From: Bacteroidales bacterium
GTDB lineage: Bacteria; Bacteroidota; Bacteroidia; Bacteroidales; UBA10428
Length of the DNA: 64,000 nt
Reading direction: 5' to 3'
NCBI GenBank assembly: GCA_035299085.1
Contig: DATGXG010000002.1
Span: 1 to 64,000 of the forward strand
The notes beneath the pieces are model-generated. The model had not been told where the DNA came from and did not search any database. It was given only the letters and a program-made list of their open reading frames with translations. Position 1 is the first letter of the stretch, and every line of letters begins with the position of its first letter. Below are positions 35,246 through 43,658 of this stretch, one piece after another. The translations under genes and the position numbers were made by a program.

Positions 35246-35761
35246 ATGAAAAAAATTTCTACCCTTCTTATTGCTATTTTAATAACTACCTCTGCATATA
35301 TGCAGACGTCCATTCCAAAGGCCCAATCGCTATTTATTTATAATTTTTCCCGTATGATCGAATGGCCTGCCAGTTACAGAACAGGCAACTTTATTATTGG
35401 TATCCTCGGAACCAGTGAGGTCGCCGGTGAACTTGAAAGCTATACAAAAGGCAAGAAAGTCGGAGCCCAGGATATCCAGGTCATCCGTTACAAAACACCC
35501 CAGGAAATTCAGCAGTGTCATATCCTGTTTGTTCCATTTGTCAGAACCAAGCAACTACCTGAGGTTGTTTCATTACTTGCAGGTAAGAGTACGCTGATTA
35601 TTACGGAAAAAACGGGCGCGCTTACAGAAGGATCTGCCATCAATTTCGTAATCCTTGAGGATAAAATGAAGTTTGAGCTTAAGGCTGAAAACGCGAATAA
35701 ATTTGGAATAAAATTCAGCGCCAAGCTCCAGGAAATGTCAGGATCTCAGGCTATGATGTAA
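35246..35761 (+). CDS. YfiR-family (DUF4154) periplasmic protein
   Basis: Signal peptide (1-19), then the YfiR fold: KAQSLFIYNFSRMIEWPAS, GNFIIGILGTSEVAGELES, CHILFVPFVRTKQLPEVVSLLAGKSTLIITE and SAINFVILEDKMKFELKAENANKFGIKFSAKL. YfiR represses the diguanylate cyclase YfiN in Pseudomonas, but no cyclase gene lies next to it here; Bacteroidota members may instead partner sensor proteins. The C-terminus overlaps the convergent aroE gene by 16 bases, and its terminator lies inside aroE. Confidence 0.87.
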   Translation: MKKISTLLIAILITTSAYMQTSIPKAQSLFIYNFSRMIEWPASYRTGNFIIGILGTSEVAGELESYTKGKKVGAQDIQVIRYKTPQEIQQCHILFVPFVRTKQLPEVVSLLAGKSTLIITEKTGALTEGSAINFVILEDKMKFELKAENANKFGIKFSAKLQEMSGSQAMM

Positions 35762-36510
35762 TCAGGCCTGTTCCAGATTTCCCAGGATTTATCCGCCTGC
35801 AGATAAAGCATTTGTAAGCCACTGACAACAGTGGCTTTTTTTTGTTTCCCTTCAGTCATAAACCGTGTTTCGGGAGGATTATAAACAAGGTCAAATAAGA
35901 CATGACCTGAAGTCAGGAATTCGTAGGGTAATGGCGGGCATGATCCGGTATCGGGAAACATACCTGAAGGGGTTGTATTCACAATGAGCCTCTGATCAGC
36001 CATTACATCAGCTGTAATCATTTCATACGAGATATGACCTGGCACACGAGGATTCCTCGAAACCATTGTCACGCGGATACCGAGTTCATTCAAGGCATAC
36101 ATTACAGCCCTGGATGCACCACCCGTGCCCAACACCAGTGCCTTTTGAATCCCGGGTTTGAGAAGTGGTTTCAGTGATTCTGAAAAACCATATACATCGG
36201 TATTGTAGCCTTTAAGATGTATATCGGAACCTTCACGGAAAATTTTTATGGTGTTAACCGCTCCGATCTGTTGAATACAATCATCCGTTGAATCAAGAAA
36301 ATCCAATACCTTTTCTTTGTATGGAATTGTCACATTGAGACCTGCGAGATCTTTTTCATCGCGTAGCAATGAAACGAGCGATTCAATCCGGTCAAGCGGA
36401 TACAAATTGTATTTGCAATCAGTAATACCCTCACGGGCAAATTTTTCGGCAAAATAACGGCCTGAAAAAGAATGGGATAAAGGATAACCTATTAAGCCAT
36501 AAATCTTCAT
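35746..36510 (-). CDS. aroE: Shikimate dehydrogenase
   Basis: NADPH-dependent reduction of 3-dehydroshikimate in aromatic amino-acid biosynthesis. Substrate motifs LIGYPLSHSFSG, catalytic Lys in NVTIPYKEKVL, GAVNTI and GYNTDVYGF, and nucleotide motif LGTGGASRAV are all intact. The length of 254 aa is slightly short, as is usual in Bacteroidota. It is the third gene of the unit TPR protein, ComA-like enzyme, aroE, and starts five bases after the comA stop. Its 3' end contains a plus-strand terminator. Confidence 0.96.
   Translation of the reverse strand: MKIYGLIGYPLSHSFSGRYFAEKFAREGITDCKYNLYPLDRIESLVSLLRDEKDLAGLNVTIPYKEKVLDFLDSTDDCIQQIGAVNTIKIFREGSDIHLKGYNTDVYGFSESLKPLLKPGIQKALVLGTGGASRAVMYALNELGIRVTMVSRNPRVPGHISYEMITADVMADQRLIVNTTPSGMFPDTGSCPPLPYEFLTSGHVLFDLVYNPPETRFMTEGKQKKATVVSGLQMLYLQADKSWEIWNRPDYIIA
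35816..35843 (+). terminator. Intrinsic terminator for the yfiR-like gene, inside aroE
   Basis: A 7-bp GC-rich stem GCCACTG (35818-35824) / CAGTGGC (35829-35835), with two more A-T pairs outside and an ACAA loop, runs into eight T residues (35836-35843) on the plus strand. It lies 55 bases past the yfiR-like stop and is antisense to aroE codons for KKATVVSG. Confidence 0.82.
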
Positions 36511-36515
36511 GAAGT

Positions 36516-37325
36516 TCAGTCGAGTTTCTGATATTTTGCCGAATCCGGCTTTTGCTGTTTCAGTTCAGCCGGAAGAAAATCTAGAAATGTATCACCTCTT
36601 AGTCCTTCACGCAAACACTCAAGTGGTATAACATCGTTGGTTGCTATGTTACCAAGGTTAACATTGGGTCCAATAAGCTTTATAAACCAGGCCTGCTGCT
36701 TATTTGAAGGTGCTTCCCAAATCACAGCATCAGGATTCAGCTTAACTTTTATCAGGTTAATGAGGCTGTCGTTAGCACTGCCATCGCTATTATATATTCC
36801 GGTGGTTCCGCTTTCTCTTGCCTCAGCAATCACTTTCCATGATCCGGCATTCAGCTCCGTCTGCATCATTTCAACCCATACTTCATCGGCAATTTCAACA
36901 CCTTTAACTTTCGAACCTACTTCGGATAATACGGTGAAATCCTTTGAAAGCCGGCTGATATAATCCACCTTAGTCGAGTGATGCATATACATTGATCCGT
37001 CGGAAACTTCAACCGTATCCACGTTAAAGCTTTTCACCATTTTAACGTATTCATCAAACATCCCTCTTATTGCATATGCTTCAAAAAGAGTCCCACCGAA
37101 ATAAACCCTGATACCGGCATTTCGGTAGATTTTTACTTTCTTTTCCACATTACTGCAGAAAACCGAAGTACCGAAACCCAGCTTGATTAGATCGGTGTAA
37201 GGTGCACAATTCTCTACAAAATTTTCAGCCTCTGCGGTGCTCAGGCCTTTGTCCATCATCATTGTCAAACCTGAATTACGGGGCTTTGAAGGCCGCTGGG
37301 GTAAGTAAGGAAGTGTAATAGTCAT
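36516..37325 (-). CDS. comA: Phosphosulfolactate synthase (ComA-like)
   Basis: Relatives add sulfite to phosphoenolpyruvate to give (2R)-phospho-3-sulfolactate, first step of archaeal coenzyme M synthesis. Family motifs are intact: TDLIKLGFGTS, YFGGTLFEAYA, VEVSDGSM, VLSEVGSK, IWEAPSNKQQAWFI and GPNVNLGNIATNDVIPLE-CLREGLRGDT. The 269-residue length is normal. Bacteroidota do not make coenzyme M, so the product probably feeds sulfolactate or another sulfonate. None of the next pathway genes (comB, comC) is in the window. Co-transcribed with the TPR gene and aroE. Confidence 0.88.
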   Translation of the reverse strand: MTITLPYLPQRPSKPRNSGLTMMMDKGLSTAEAENFVENCAPYTDLIKLGFGTSVFCSNVEKKVKIYRNAGIRVYFGGTLFEAYAIRGMFDEYVKMVKSFNVDTVEVSDGSMYMHHSTKVDYISRLSKDFTVLSEVGSKVKGVEIADEVWVEMMQTELNAGSWKVIAEARESGTTGIYNSDGSANDSLINLIKVKLNPDAVIWEAPSNKQQAWFIKLIGPNVNLGNIATNDVIPLECLREGLRGDTFLDFLPAELKQQKPDSAKYQKLD

Positions 37326-37332
37326 GATATGT

Positions 37333-38772
37333 TTATTTGCTGATCTTGATGGCCGGATTAATTAAATGGCCATGATTTTCAATTATGGTTCTGAATGCCT
37401 GGATATTCCTTGTTTTTGGAAAATGTCTGAACATCTCAGCATGCTCACTGAAGTTCAGGCAAAGCGCTCTTTTAAAAAACCGCTGGGCTTCAAACAAATT
37501 TTGCTGATATGCATAGTAAGCTGCGAGCCTGTAGTTTACAAGTACATTATCGGGATGCTTTTCAAAGATGCGCATCATCATATAGATGGCTTCATGAATT
37601 CTTCTCTTCCTGAAATAAACCTGTGCACAGGCAAATTTTGAATCCAGGTCATCCGGGTTGAGTTCGGAAGCCCTTGTATATGCATCAATGGCTTTGCTGA
37701 ATTTCCGGGTGCGGTTGTACAGATCTCCAAGTGTCAGCCAGTACTCAGCAGTGGCAGGCTCAACGGCGATGGCTCTTTTTATTGCAGTGATGCTTTGCGT
37801 ATACCTTTTTTGCCTGAAATACACAATTCCTGAACCATATAATGCCTCGGCACAATCGTTTGAGATGTCGAGAGAAATTTTAAACAACCTGAGGGCTTCA
37901 TAGAAATCACCTGTACTAACATAGCAGTTTGCCAGGTTGCACAGAGCGCGGGTATTTGAATTATCTTCCCTGATCAGTTCATTATATACATCAATGGCCT
38001 CCCTGACCCTTCCGCTGATCACAAACATGTCGGCCTTTGAAAAATAGGCAGGAAGAAACTGGGCATTAATTGAAATGGCAAACTCAAAGGCTTCGAGTGC
38101 ATGTTCATAATCACCAAGCCGGCTGTGGATAACGCCCATATTATTCCATACATGCTCGGCAAACGGATCCATATTGAGGTATTTCTGGTAAAACAGCAGA
38201 CTCTTTTCAGGGTCCTGCAGTTTATCATAACTCAGGCCAAGATCATATAGTACGAGGATGTTATTCCGGTTATAATGATAAGCCAGCAGCAAGTACTCAG
38301 TAGCCAGATTATACATATTATACTGCATGTACGACTGTGCAATATTATACGCCAGCTCATCCTTCAGCTCATCACACAGATCAAGCGCTTTGTCGAATGA
38401 TATACGGGCCTCCTCAAGTTTACCTGTCATAATGTATGCGATGCCTTTGGCAAGGTGCAGTTCATAATTGGATGACTCTTCATCGCCCATTGTTTTCAGG
38501 ATTCTGATCGCCCGGGCAGGCCTTGAGATTTCAATAAGCAGTTGTGCATGCTTCAGGCGCATAAGCGATGCATGCGGATGTTGCCTGATTGCCAGGCTCA
38601 CGACTTTCAACGCCTCTTTGTAATTATATTCATCGGTGAAATAATTGATGATGCTTTCAAACTCATATAAATCAAAAAACTCGTTGACATTGTGAAGAAG
38701 CATTTCCCTGTACCGCTTCATCAGACCCAGGGTTTCATCCTCTTCGTAGAAATTGTCCATGTCTCCAAACAT
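37333..38772 (-). CDS. TPR-repeat protein
   Basis: A 479-residue soluble protein made almost entirely of about eleven tetratricopeptide repeats (from residue 40 to 465). Clear copies are NILVLYDLGLSYDKLQDPEKSLLFYQKYL, WNNMGVIHSRLGDYEHALEAFEFAI and YWLTLGDLYNRTRKFSKAIDAYTRA. There is no signal peptide. It probably scaffolds a cytoplasmic complex. Its stop is eight bases before the ComA-like gene. Confidence 0.92.
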   Translation of the reverse strand: MFGDMDNFYEEDETLGLMKRYREMLLHNVNEFFDLYEFESIINYFTDEYNYKEALKVVSLAIRQHPHASLMRLKHAQLLIEISRPARAIRILKTMGDEESSNYELHLAKGIAYIMTGKLEEARISFDKALDLCDELKDELAYNIAQSYMQYNMYNLATEYLLLAYHYNRNNILVLYDLGLSYDKLQDPEKSLLFYQKYLNMDPFAEHVWNNMGVIHSRLGDYEHALEAFEFAISINAQFLPAYFSKADMFVISGRVREAIDVYNELIREDNSNTRALCNLANCYVSTGDFYEALRLFKISLDISNDCAEALYGSGIVYFRQKRYTQSITAIKRAIAVEPATAEYWLTLGDLYNRTRKFSKAIDAYTRASELNPDDLDSKFACAQVYFRKRRIHEAIYMMMRIFEKHPDNVLVNYRLAAYYAYQQNLFEAQRFFKRALCLNFSEHAEMFRHFPKTRNIQAFRTIIENHGHLINPAIKISK

Positions 38773-38851
38773 ATCCCCTTATTGAATTGAGGCTAATATA
38801 GTAAAAAAGTATCGGAAGGTTTGATTATGGGGAAAAAATTTAAGAGTCCAT

Positions 38852-38953
38852 CATGGCGAGGAGCCAGATAGGCCTTTCCTGTGCCGGCAGATTGCTTCGT
38901 CGATAATATTATCTGCTATGATCAATACTTTATCTGGCTCCTCGCAATGACGA
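38852..38953. repeat. CGTCATTGCGAGGAGC-type inverted-repeat element, copy B
   Basis: A complete 102-base element. Left end TCATGGCGAGGAGCCAGATA (38852-38871) and right end TATCTGGCTCCTCGCAATGA match as an inverted repeat at 19 of 20 positions. The inside holds GGCAGATTGCTTCGTCG, shared with copies A and C. The stop codon and last codons of the lipoprotein gene lie in its right arm. Confidence 0.87.
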
Positions 38954-41212
38954 CTTATTTAGCCTGTTCCTTAATTCCGCATTTAGCCTGAGAAGTTCCT
39001 GAATGAGTCTGTGCTGCTGGCCAAGGGCGTCGCTTATCTGGGCGGTTACCGAAGTGAGTTCCGTTATGGTTATCTGGCCCTGCTTTATATTTTTTGCGGA
39101 CTGTATATTATTTTCAATTTTTAAAAGGGTTTCAAGCAGAACGCTGTATTTATCCGCATAGGTGATCAGATTAACGGCCGTTTGCCGGCCATAACGCGAC
39201 ACCAGAACCTTCCACAGCGAATAATCCTTTGAATAGGAATTCATATTCCATAAAAAATCAGCAGCCGTTGCCAGCCGGATGACCTCAATTTCGGACGCAG
39301 GAGGGAGATTGACTACAAAAGCCGAGGTGTCAATATTTTTATACAACGCTTCGATATCAATATTTCCATAAGGCTCAAAAAGGTTAAAAAGCCTGGCTTT
39401 CCCGGGGAAATAGGGATCGGTGCCATTGTATTCGGCCCAGGATGTTGCCATGAGCATTGAATTATCAAAGAAAGCCGGTTTCCACCTAAATATCAGTCTG
39501 TATCGGTTCAGATCCGCTAAATCAGTATTTATGCTGAAAAATGAACTGCCTGTATAGAATTTCATTCCTGGAATAAAGTACTGTAAGTGAGGATTAAAAA
39601 GTTCCACTACTTCAGTGCTGAGAATATCGGGATAAATATATCCGTCCTTATGCAGAGGGGTATGTCCAATTGAATCACCATGAGGAGCAACATGACTGAC
39701 ATCAGGAAATACAGGTGGCATATACCTGCTTACTGTATAACTGAAGAAAAAAGGATCAGTTGATTTTACCATACCTGCATCACTGCTATCCAGGGTAATA
39801 GCTCCGTTCATCTTATATCGGGTGAGATCAGTTTTGAACTGGTATTGTTCTGCAACAGATCTACCAGAGTATCCGGGTTCAAATGTAAAGTAACGACCCG
39901 TGAAATCAGGATAATCAATTATCCTGGCATTGTGAAATATCGGCCTGGTTTTATCAATCAACTGCACAGCGGTAGAAACGGCATAGTTCAATCCTGCTTC
40001 CGAATTGGCCCCCAATATTATTATATTCGGTGATTCCGGTGGCGAATAAATATAATAACCTTCCTTTTTTCCCTTAATTTCTTGTGTGGGAAGCTTACTT
40101 ATAAAACGATTATAGAGGGCGGTTTTTCCAATGCTGATAATAAGTTTTGACATTTTAAGCTGCTCCGGAGATACATTCTCTGTGATTACATTTATTTCCT
40201 GATTCTTATCCAGGGTGTTGACAGTTAAGGCTTTTTTCAATATTCCGGCTTCTTCCTTCAATGATGCATCAGCATATACAATAACCGGCTGCTCATATGG
40301 ATTCATCCCGGGTTTTGAAAAGATTACCGATTCAAGCCGGCTCACCTTTTTAGGAGTGGGAAGTACCATATCACGAATATGAAAAGCCGTATCTGTGTAA
40401 TGAATCATTCTCTCTCCAACCGAAAAATTCTTATCCGTATATCTGAAAGTAACACTGTCAATCCATAATGTGCCAGTTCCTTTCAGTCCTATGAAAATTT
40501 TAACAAAATGCGCATCGGTAGGTATGTCTCCGTCCGGAAAAGGAAAGGAATGGCTTTTGCCTGTTATCCTGCACCAATCAAGGTTTTCCACCGATGTAAA
40601 ATTCGCCAGGGAAAGTGATTTAAATGAACCATCGATCACCTGGTTTTCATGAGGATATTTAATTGCCGGTTTTATCAGATTCTTATTCCTGTCGTAATAC
40701 CTTACACTGATGTCGACGCAATCAAACATTTTTATTCCCAACCGGGCCCTGTTCGGTATGATATGTTGCATACGGGCATAAAGTGAAAGACTATAGTTAC
40801 CGGGAATTACCTTGATGTAATCGCTTAATATGCCTTCACCCTGCAGATCGGTTTCCAATGCTGATGTTCGCTCGATTTTAACCGCCCTGTAACCTGAAAA
40901 TGCCTCATCCTCACTGAAAAGACTGTCAGCCAGAGTATCGACCCAATATACATGTTCCCCTGTTTGCTGCCAGCCGTCAATGGCAAATGATGTTTTGAGG
41001 CTGTCGAGTTTATAAAGCTTGCCGGTTTCAAATGACGGGTTTCTCAGGAGATTCCCCTTTTCAAACCGCTGAATTCTTAATCGGTATGGGATCGTCAGTG
41101 GCGCTTCAGTGGACCATAAATAGCGTTGTTCCTCAATATCGCTGTTTTTCCTGCATCCATCAATGACCAGCAAAAGAACAGCCAGCAGGTATAGAAGCGA
41201 CCTGAATTTCAT
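38930..41212 (-). CDS. Large lipoprotein with carbohydrate-binding and GH84/GH20-like regions
   Basis: Lipobox VIDGC (Cys20) gives an envelope lipoprotein of about 760 residues. A beta-sandwich region with LLRNPSFETG (about 57-66) resembles carbohydrate-binding modules. The region about 300-430, with IIILGANSEAGLNYAVSTAVQLI followed by IIDYPDFTGRYF, recalls the GH84/GH20 N-terminal domain and the start of a catalytic barrel, but the usual catalytic acids are not evident. I start at the ATG at 41212, one base into the folD stop (TAATG); the longer frame has no signal peptide. The C-terminal SSLRGAR comes from repeat copy B. Confidence 0.75.
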   Translation of the reverse strand: MKFRSLLYLLAVLLLVIDGCRKNSDIEEQRYLWSTEAPLTIPYRLRIQRFEKGNLLRNPSFETGKLYKLDSLKTSFAIDGWQQTGEHVYWVDTLADSLFSEDEAFSGYRAVKIERTSALETDLQGEGILSDYIKVIPGNYSLSLYARMQHIIPNRARLGIKMFDCVDISVRYYDRNKNLIKPAIKYPHENQVIDGSFKSLSLANFTSVENLDWCRITGKSHSFPFPDGDIPTDAHFVKIFIGLKGTGTLWIDSVTFRYTDKNFSVGERMIHYTDTAFHIRDMVLPTPKKVSRLESVIFSKPGMNPYEQPVIVYADASLKEEAGILKKALTVNTLDKNQEINVITENVSPEQLKMSKLIISIGKTALYNRFISKLPTQEIKGKKEGYYIYSPPESPNIIILGANSEAGLNYAVSTAVQLIDKTRPIFHNARIIDYPDFTGRYFTFEPGYSGRSVAEQYQFKTDLTRYKMNGAITLDSSDAGMVKSTDPFFFSYTVSRYMPPVFPDVSHVAPHGDSIGHTPLHKDGYIYPDILSTEVVELFNPHLQYFIPGMKFYTGSSFFSINTDLADLNRYRLIFRWKPAFFDNSMLMATSWAEYNGTDPYFPGKARLFNLFEPYGNIDIEALYKNIDTSAFVVNLPPASEIEVIRLATAADFLWNMNSYSKDYSLWKVLVSRYGRQTAVNLITYADKYSVLLETLLKIENNIQSAKNIKQGQITITELTSVTAQISDALGQQHRLIQELLRLNAELRNRLNKSSLRGAR

Positions 41213-42093
41213 TAGCCGTAAATTTCCTTTTTCGCAGCTTTGAGTGTATTTTTCAACAATGAAACAACAGTCATAACCCCTACTCCACCCGGAACCGGCG
41301 TTATGAAACTGCATTTAGGAGCCACTTCATCAAATTTAACATCCCCGATAAGCTTCCATCCCGATTTGGTTTTATCTGAAGGAACCCGCGTAATGCCTAC
41401 GTCAATTACAACGGCTCCTTCTTTAACCATATCGGCTCTTACAAATTCGGCTTTGCCAAGTGCCGCAATAATTATATCCGCCTGGCGGATTATATTGTCA
41501 AGGTTTTTTGTCCGGCTATGGCACATGGTTACCGTGGCATCGCCGGGATAGGCTTTAAGGGACATAAGTATACTTACAGGTTTCCCGACAATGTTACTCC
41601 TTCCTACCACGACGCAATTTTTACCGGATGTGGGTATGTTATAGCGTTCAATCAGGTCCATGATCCCTGCAGGAGTTGCAGAAACGAAACATGGAAGACC
41701 AAGAATCATACGGCCTACATTGACTGGATGAAAACCATCAACATCTTTTTTCGGATCAATGGCTTCAATTACCTTCTGCTCGGAAATATGTTTCGGAAGA
41801 GGCAGTTGCACAATGAAACCATCAATATCCGCATCATCATTCAATTTGTGAACGGTCTCAAGCAACTTTTCCTCGGTCACATCCTCTTCATAACGAATGA
41901 GGGTTGACTTAAAACCCACTTCAGCACAGGATTTGACCTTACCGGCCACATAAGTTTCACTTGCACCGTCATGGCCAACCAGCACTGCTGCAAGATGCGG
42001 TGTTTTGAGTCCCTGTTCTTTAAGTCTTATGACTTCGGCAGCAATTTCCGCTTTGATGTCGGATGCGATTTTTTTTCCGTCGATGAGTTGCAT
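41212..42093 (-). CDS. folD: Methylenetetrahydrofolate dehydrogenase / methenyltetrahydrofolate cyclohydrolase
   Basis: Bifunctional one-carbon enzyme interconverting methylene-, methenyl- and formyl-tetrahydrofolate. Motifs: active-site [13 protein letters not shown] with the catalytic Lys, [32 protein letters not shown] and [16 protein letters not shown]. The 293-residue length is normal. The stop TAA overlaps the ATG of the lipoprotein gene, so these are translationally coupled. It lies 15 bases downstream of ffh. Confidence 0.97.
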   Translation of the reverse strand: MQLIDGKKIASDIKAEIAAEVIRLKEQGLKTPHLAAVLVGHDGASETYVAGKVKSCAEVGFKSTLIRYEEDVTEEKLLETVHKLNDDADIDGFIVQLPLPKHISEQKVIEAIDPKKDVDGFHPVNVGRMILGLPCFVSATPAGIMDLIERYNIPTSGKNCVVVGRSNIVGKPVSILMSLKAYPGDATVTMCHSRTKNLDNIIRQADIIIAALGKAEFVRADMVKEGAVVIDVGITRVPSDKTKSGWKLIGDVKFDEVAPKCSFITPVPGGVGVMTVVSLLKNTLKAAKKEIYG

Positions 42094-42108
42094 TGTGATA
42101 GGTGTTAT

Positions 42109-43446
42109 TTATTTTCCGCGGAGTCCGGGCATATTGCCCATCATGCGCATCGGATTTTTATTTGTTGTGATCATCTTCATCAGTTTTCGTGTTTCATCGA
42201 ACTGTTTCACCAGGCGGTTCACTTCCTGAATGCTGGTTCCGCTTCCGTCAGCAATTCTTTTCCGTCTGGTACCGTTAAGAATCTCAGGATTATTCCTTTC
42301 TACCTGTGTCATTGAATAAATGATGGCCTCAATTCCCTTAAAGGCATCATCATCCATATCCAGGTTTTTCAAAGCCTTTCCTACTCCTGGAATCATGCTG
42401 GCCAGTTCCTTTATATTTCCCATCTTTTTTATCTGCTGAATCTGGCTGAGAAAATCAGTAAAGGTGAACTGGTCTTTTGCAATTTTTTTCTGAATTTTCC
42501 GGGCTTCTTCCACATCAAACTGTTCCTGGGCTTTTTCCACAAGGGTCACAATATCCCCCATGCCCAGTATCCTGTCTGCCATACGTTGGGGATGGAACAG
42601 TTCTATTGACTCGAGTTTTTCCCCGGCACTTACGAATTTAATAGGCTTATCAACCACTGAGCGGATGGAAAGTGCGGCACCGCCACGGGTATCGCCATCA
42701 AGCTTTGTAAGAACCACTCCATCGAAATCGAGCCGGTTATTGAATTCCTTCGCTGTGTTCACAGCATCCTGACCGGTCATGGAATCAACAACAAACAGGA
42801 TTTCCTGCGGATCCACATTTTTTTTCACCGATGCAATCTCGTTCATCATCTGCTCATCGATGGCCAGTCGTCCTGCCGTATCAATGATTACAAGATCATA
42901 CCCAAGCCTTTTTGCTTCTTTAACACCGGCCAGCGCAATTTTAACCGGATCCTGGTTGCCTTCTTCAGTGTATACAGGAACAGAAACCTGCTGTCCCAAT
43001 ACTTTCAACTGTTCAATGGCAGCAGGACGATATACGTCACCGGCAATCATTATGGGGTTTTTGCCCCGCTTATGTTTAAGATGACTCGCCAGTTTAGCCG
43101 AGAAAGTGGTTTTACCGGAACCCTGGAGACCTGCAATCAGTATGACTGCAGGATTGCCCTTCATGTTGATGTCTTCGTTTGCACCGCCCATCAGGCTCGT
43201 GAGCTCATCATGAACGATTTTTACCATCATCTGCCCCGGCTTAACCGAAGTCAGAATCTTTTGTCCCAGCGCCTGTTGCTTAACATTATCGGTAAATGTC
43301 TTGGCAATCTTATAGTTTACATCGGCATCAAGAAGTGCACGCCGGATTTCTTTCAGCGTTTCAGCAACATTGATCTCGGTGATTCTTCCTTCACCTTTTA
43401 GTATCTTAAATGACCGTTCCAGCCGGTCGGATAAATTGTCGAACAT
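42109..43446 (-). CDS. ffh: Signal recognition particle protein Ffh
   Basis: SRP54-family GTPase targeting membrane proteins to SecYEG with 4.5S RNA. N domain (1-85), G domain with P-loop GLQGSGKTT (about 106-114), VDSMTGQDAV and TKLDGDTRGG, and a methionine-rich M domain (from about 300) including GVGKALKNLDMDDD and KMITTNKNPMRMMGNM. 445 aa, normal. It precedes folD. Confidence 0.98.
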   Translation of the reverse strand: MFDNLSDRLERSFKILKGEGRITEINVAETLKEIRRALLDADVNYKIAKTFTDNVKQQALGQKILTSVKPGQMMVKIVHDELTSLMGGANEDINMKGNPAVILIAGLQGSGKTTFSAKLASHLKHKRGKNPIMIAGDVYRPAAIEQLKVLGQQVSVPVYTEEGNQDPVKIALAGVKEAKRLGYDLVIIDTAGRLAIDEQMMNEIASVKKNVDPQEILFVVDSMTGQDAVNTAKEFNNRLDFDGVVLTKLDGDTRGGAALSIRSVVDKPIKFVSAGEKLESIELFHPQRMADRILGMGDIVTLVEKAQEQFDVEEARKIQKKIAKDQFTFTDFLSQIQQIKKMGNIKELASMIPGVGKALKNLDMDDDAFKGIEAIIYSMTQVERNNPEILNGTRRKRIADGSGTSIQEVNRLVKQFDETRKLMKMITTNKNPMRMMGNMPGLRGK

Positions 43447-43658
43447 CTGTTAAGTCTGTTAGGCTGTTAGACTATTAGGCTATTAGGCTATTAGGCAATT
43501 AGGCTAATAGTCTGTTAGTCTGTTAGTCTGTTAGTTAATATTAGTATTAATTATATTTTATATTTCTATTTCTTTTTTTTGAACCTCTGAACTTTAAACT
43601 TCTGAACTTCCAAATTTCCTAAGCCCCTAAGCCCCTAAAAAGCTAATTCGCTAAATTA
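43447..43658. other. Low-complexity spacer with CTGTTAG tandem repeats
   Basis: From 43446 to about 43540 the sequence consists of imperfect 7-9-base repeats of CTGTTAG/CTATTAGG, then AT-rich sequence, then CTAAGCCC repeats (about 43618-43640). There is no coding content or obvious terminator. It separates argS from ffh. Confidence 0.75.
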
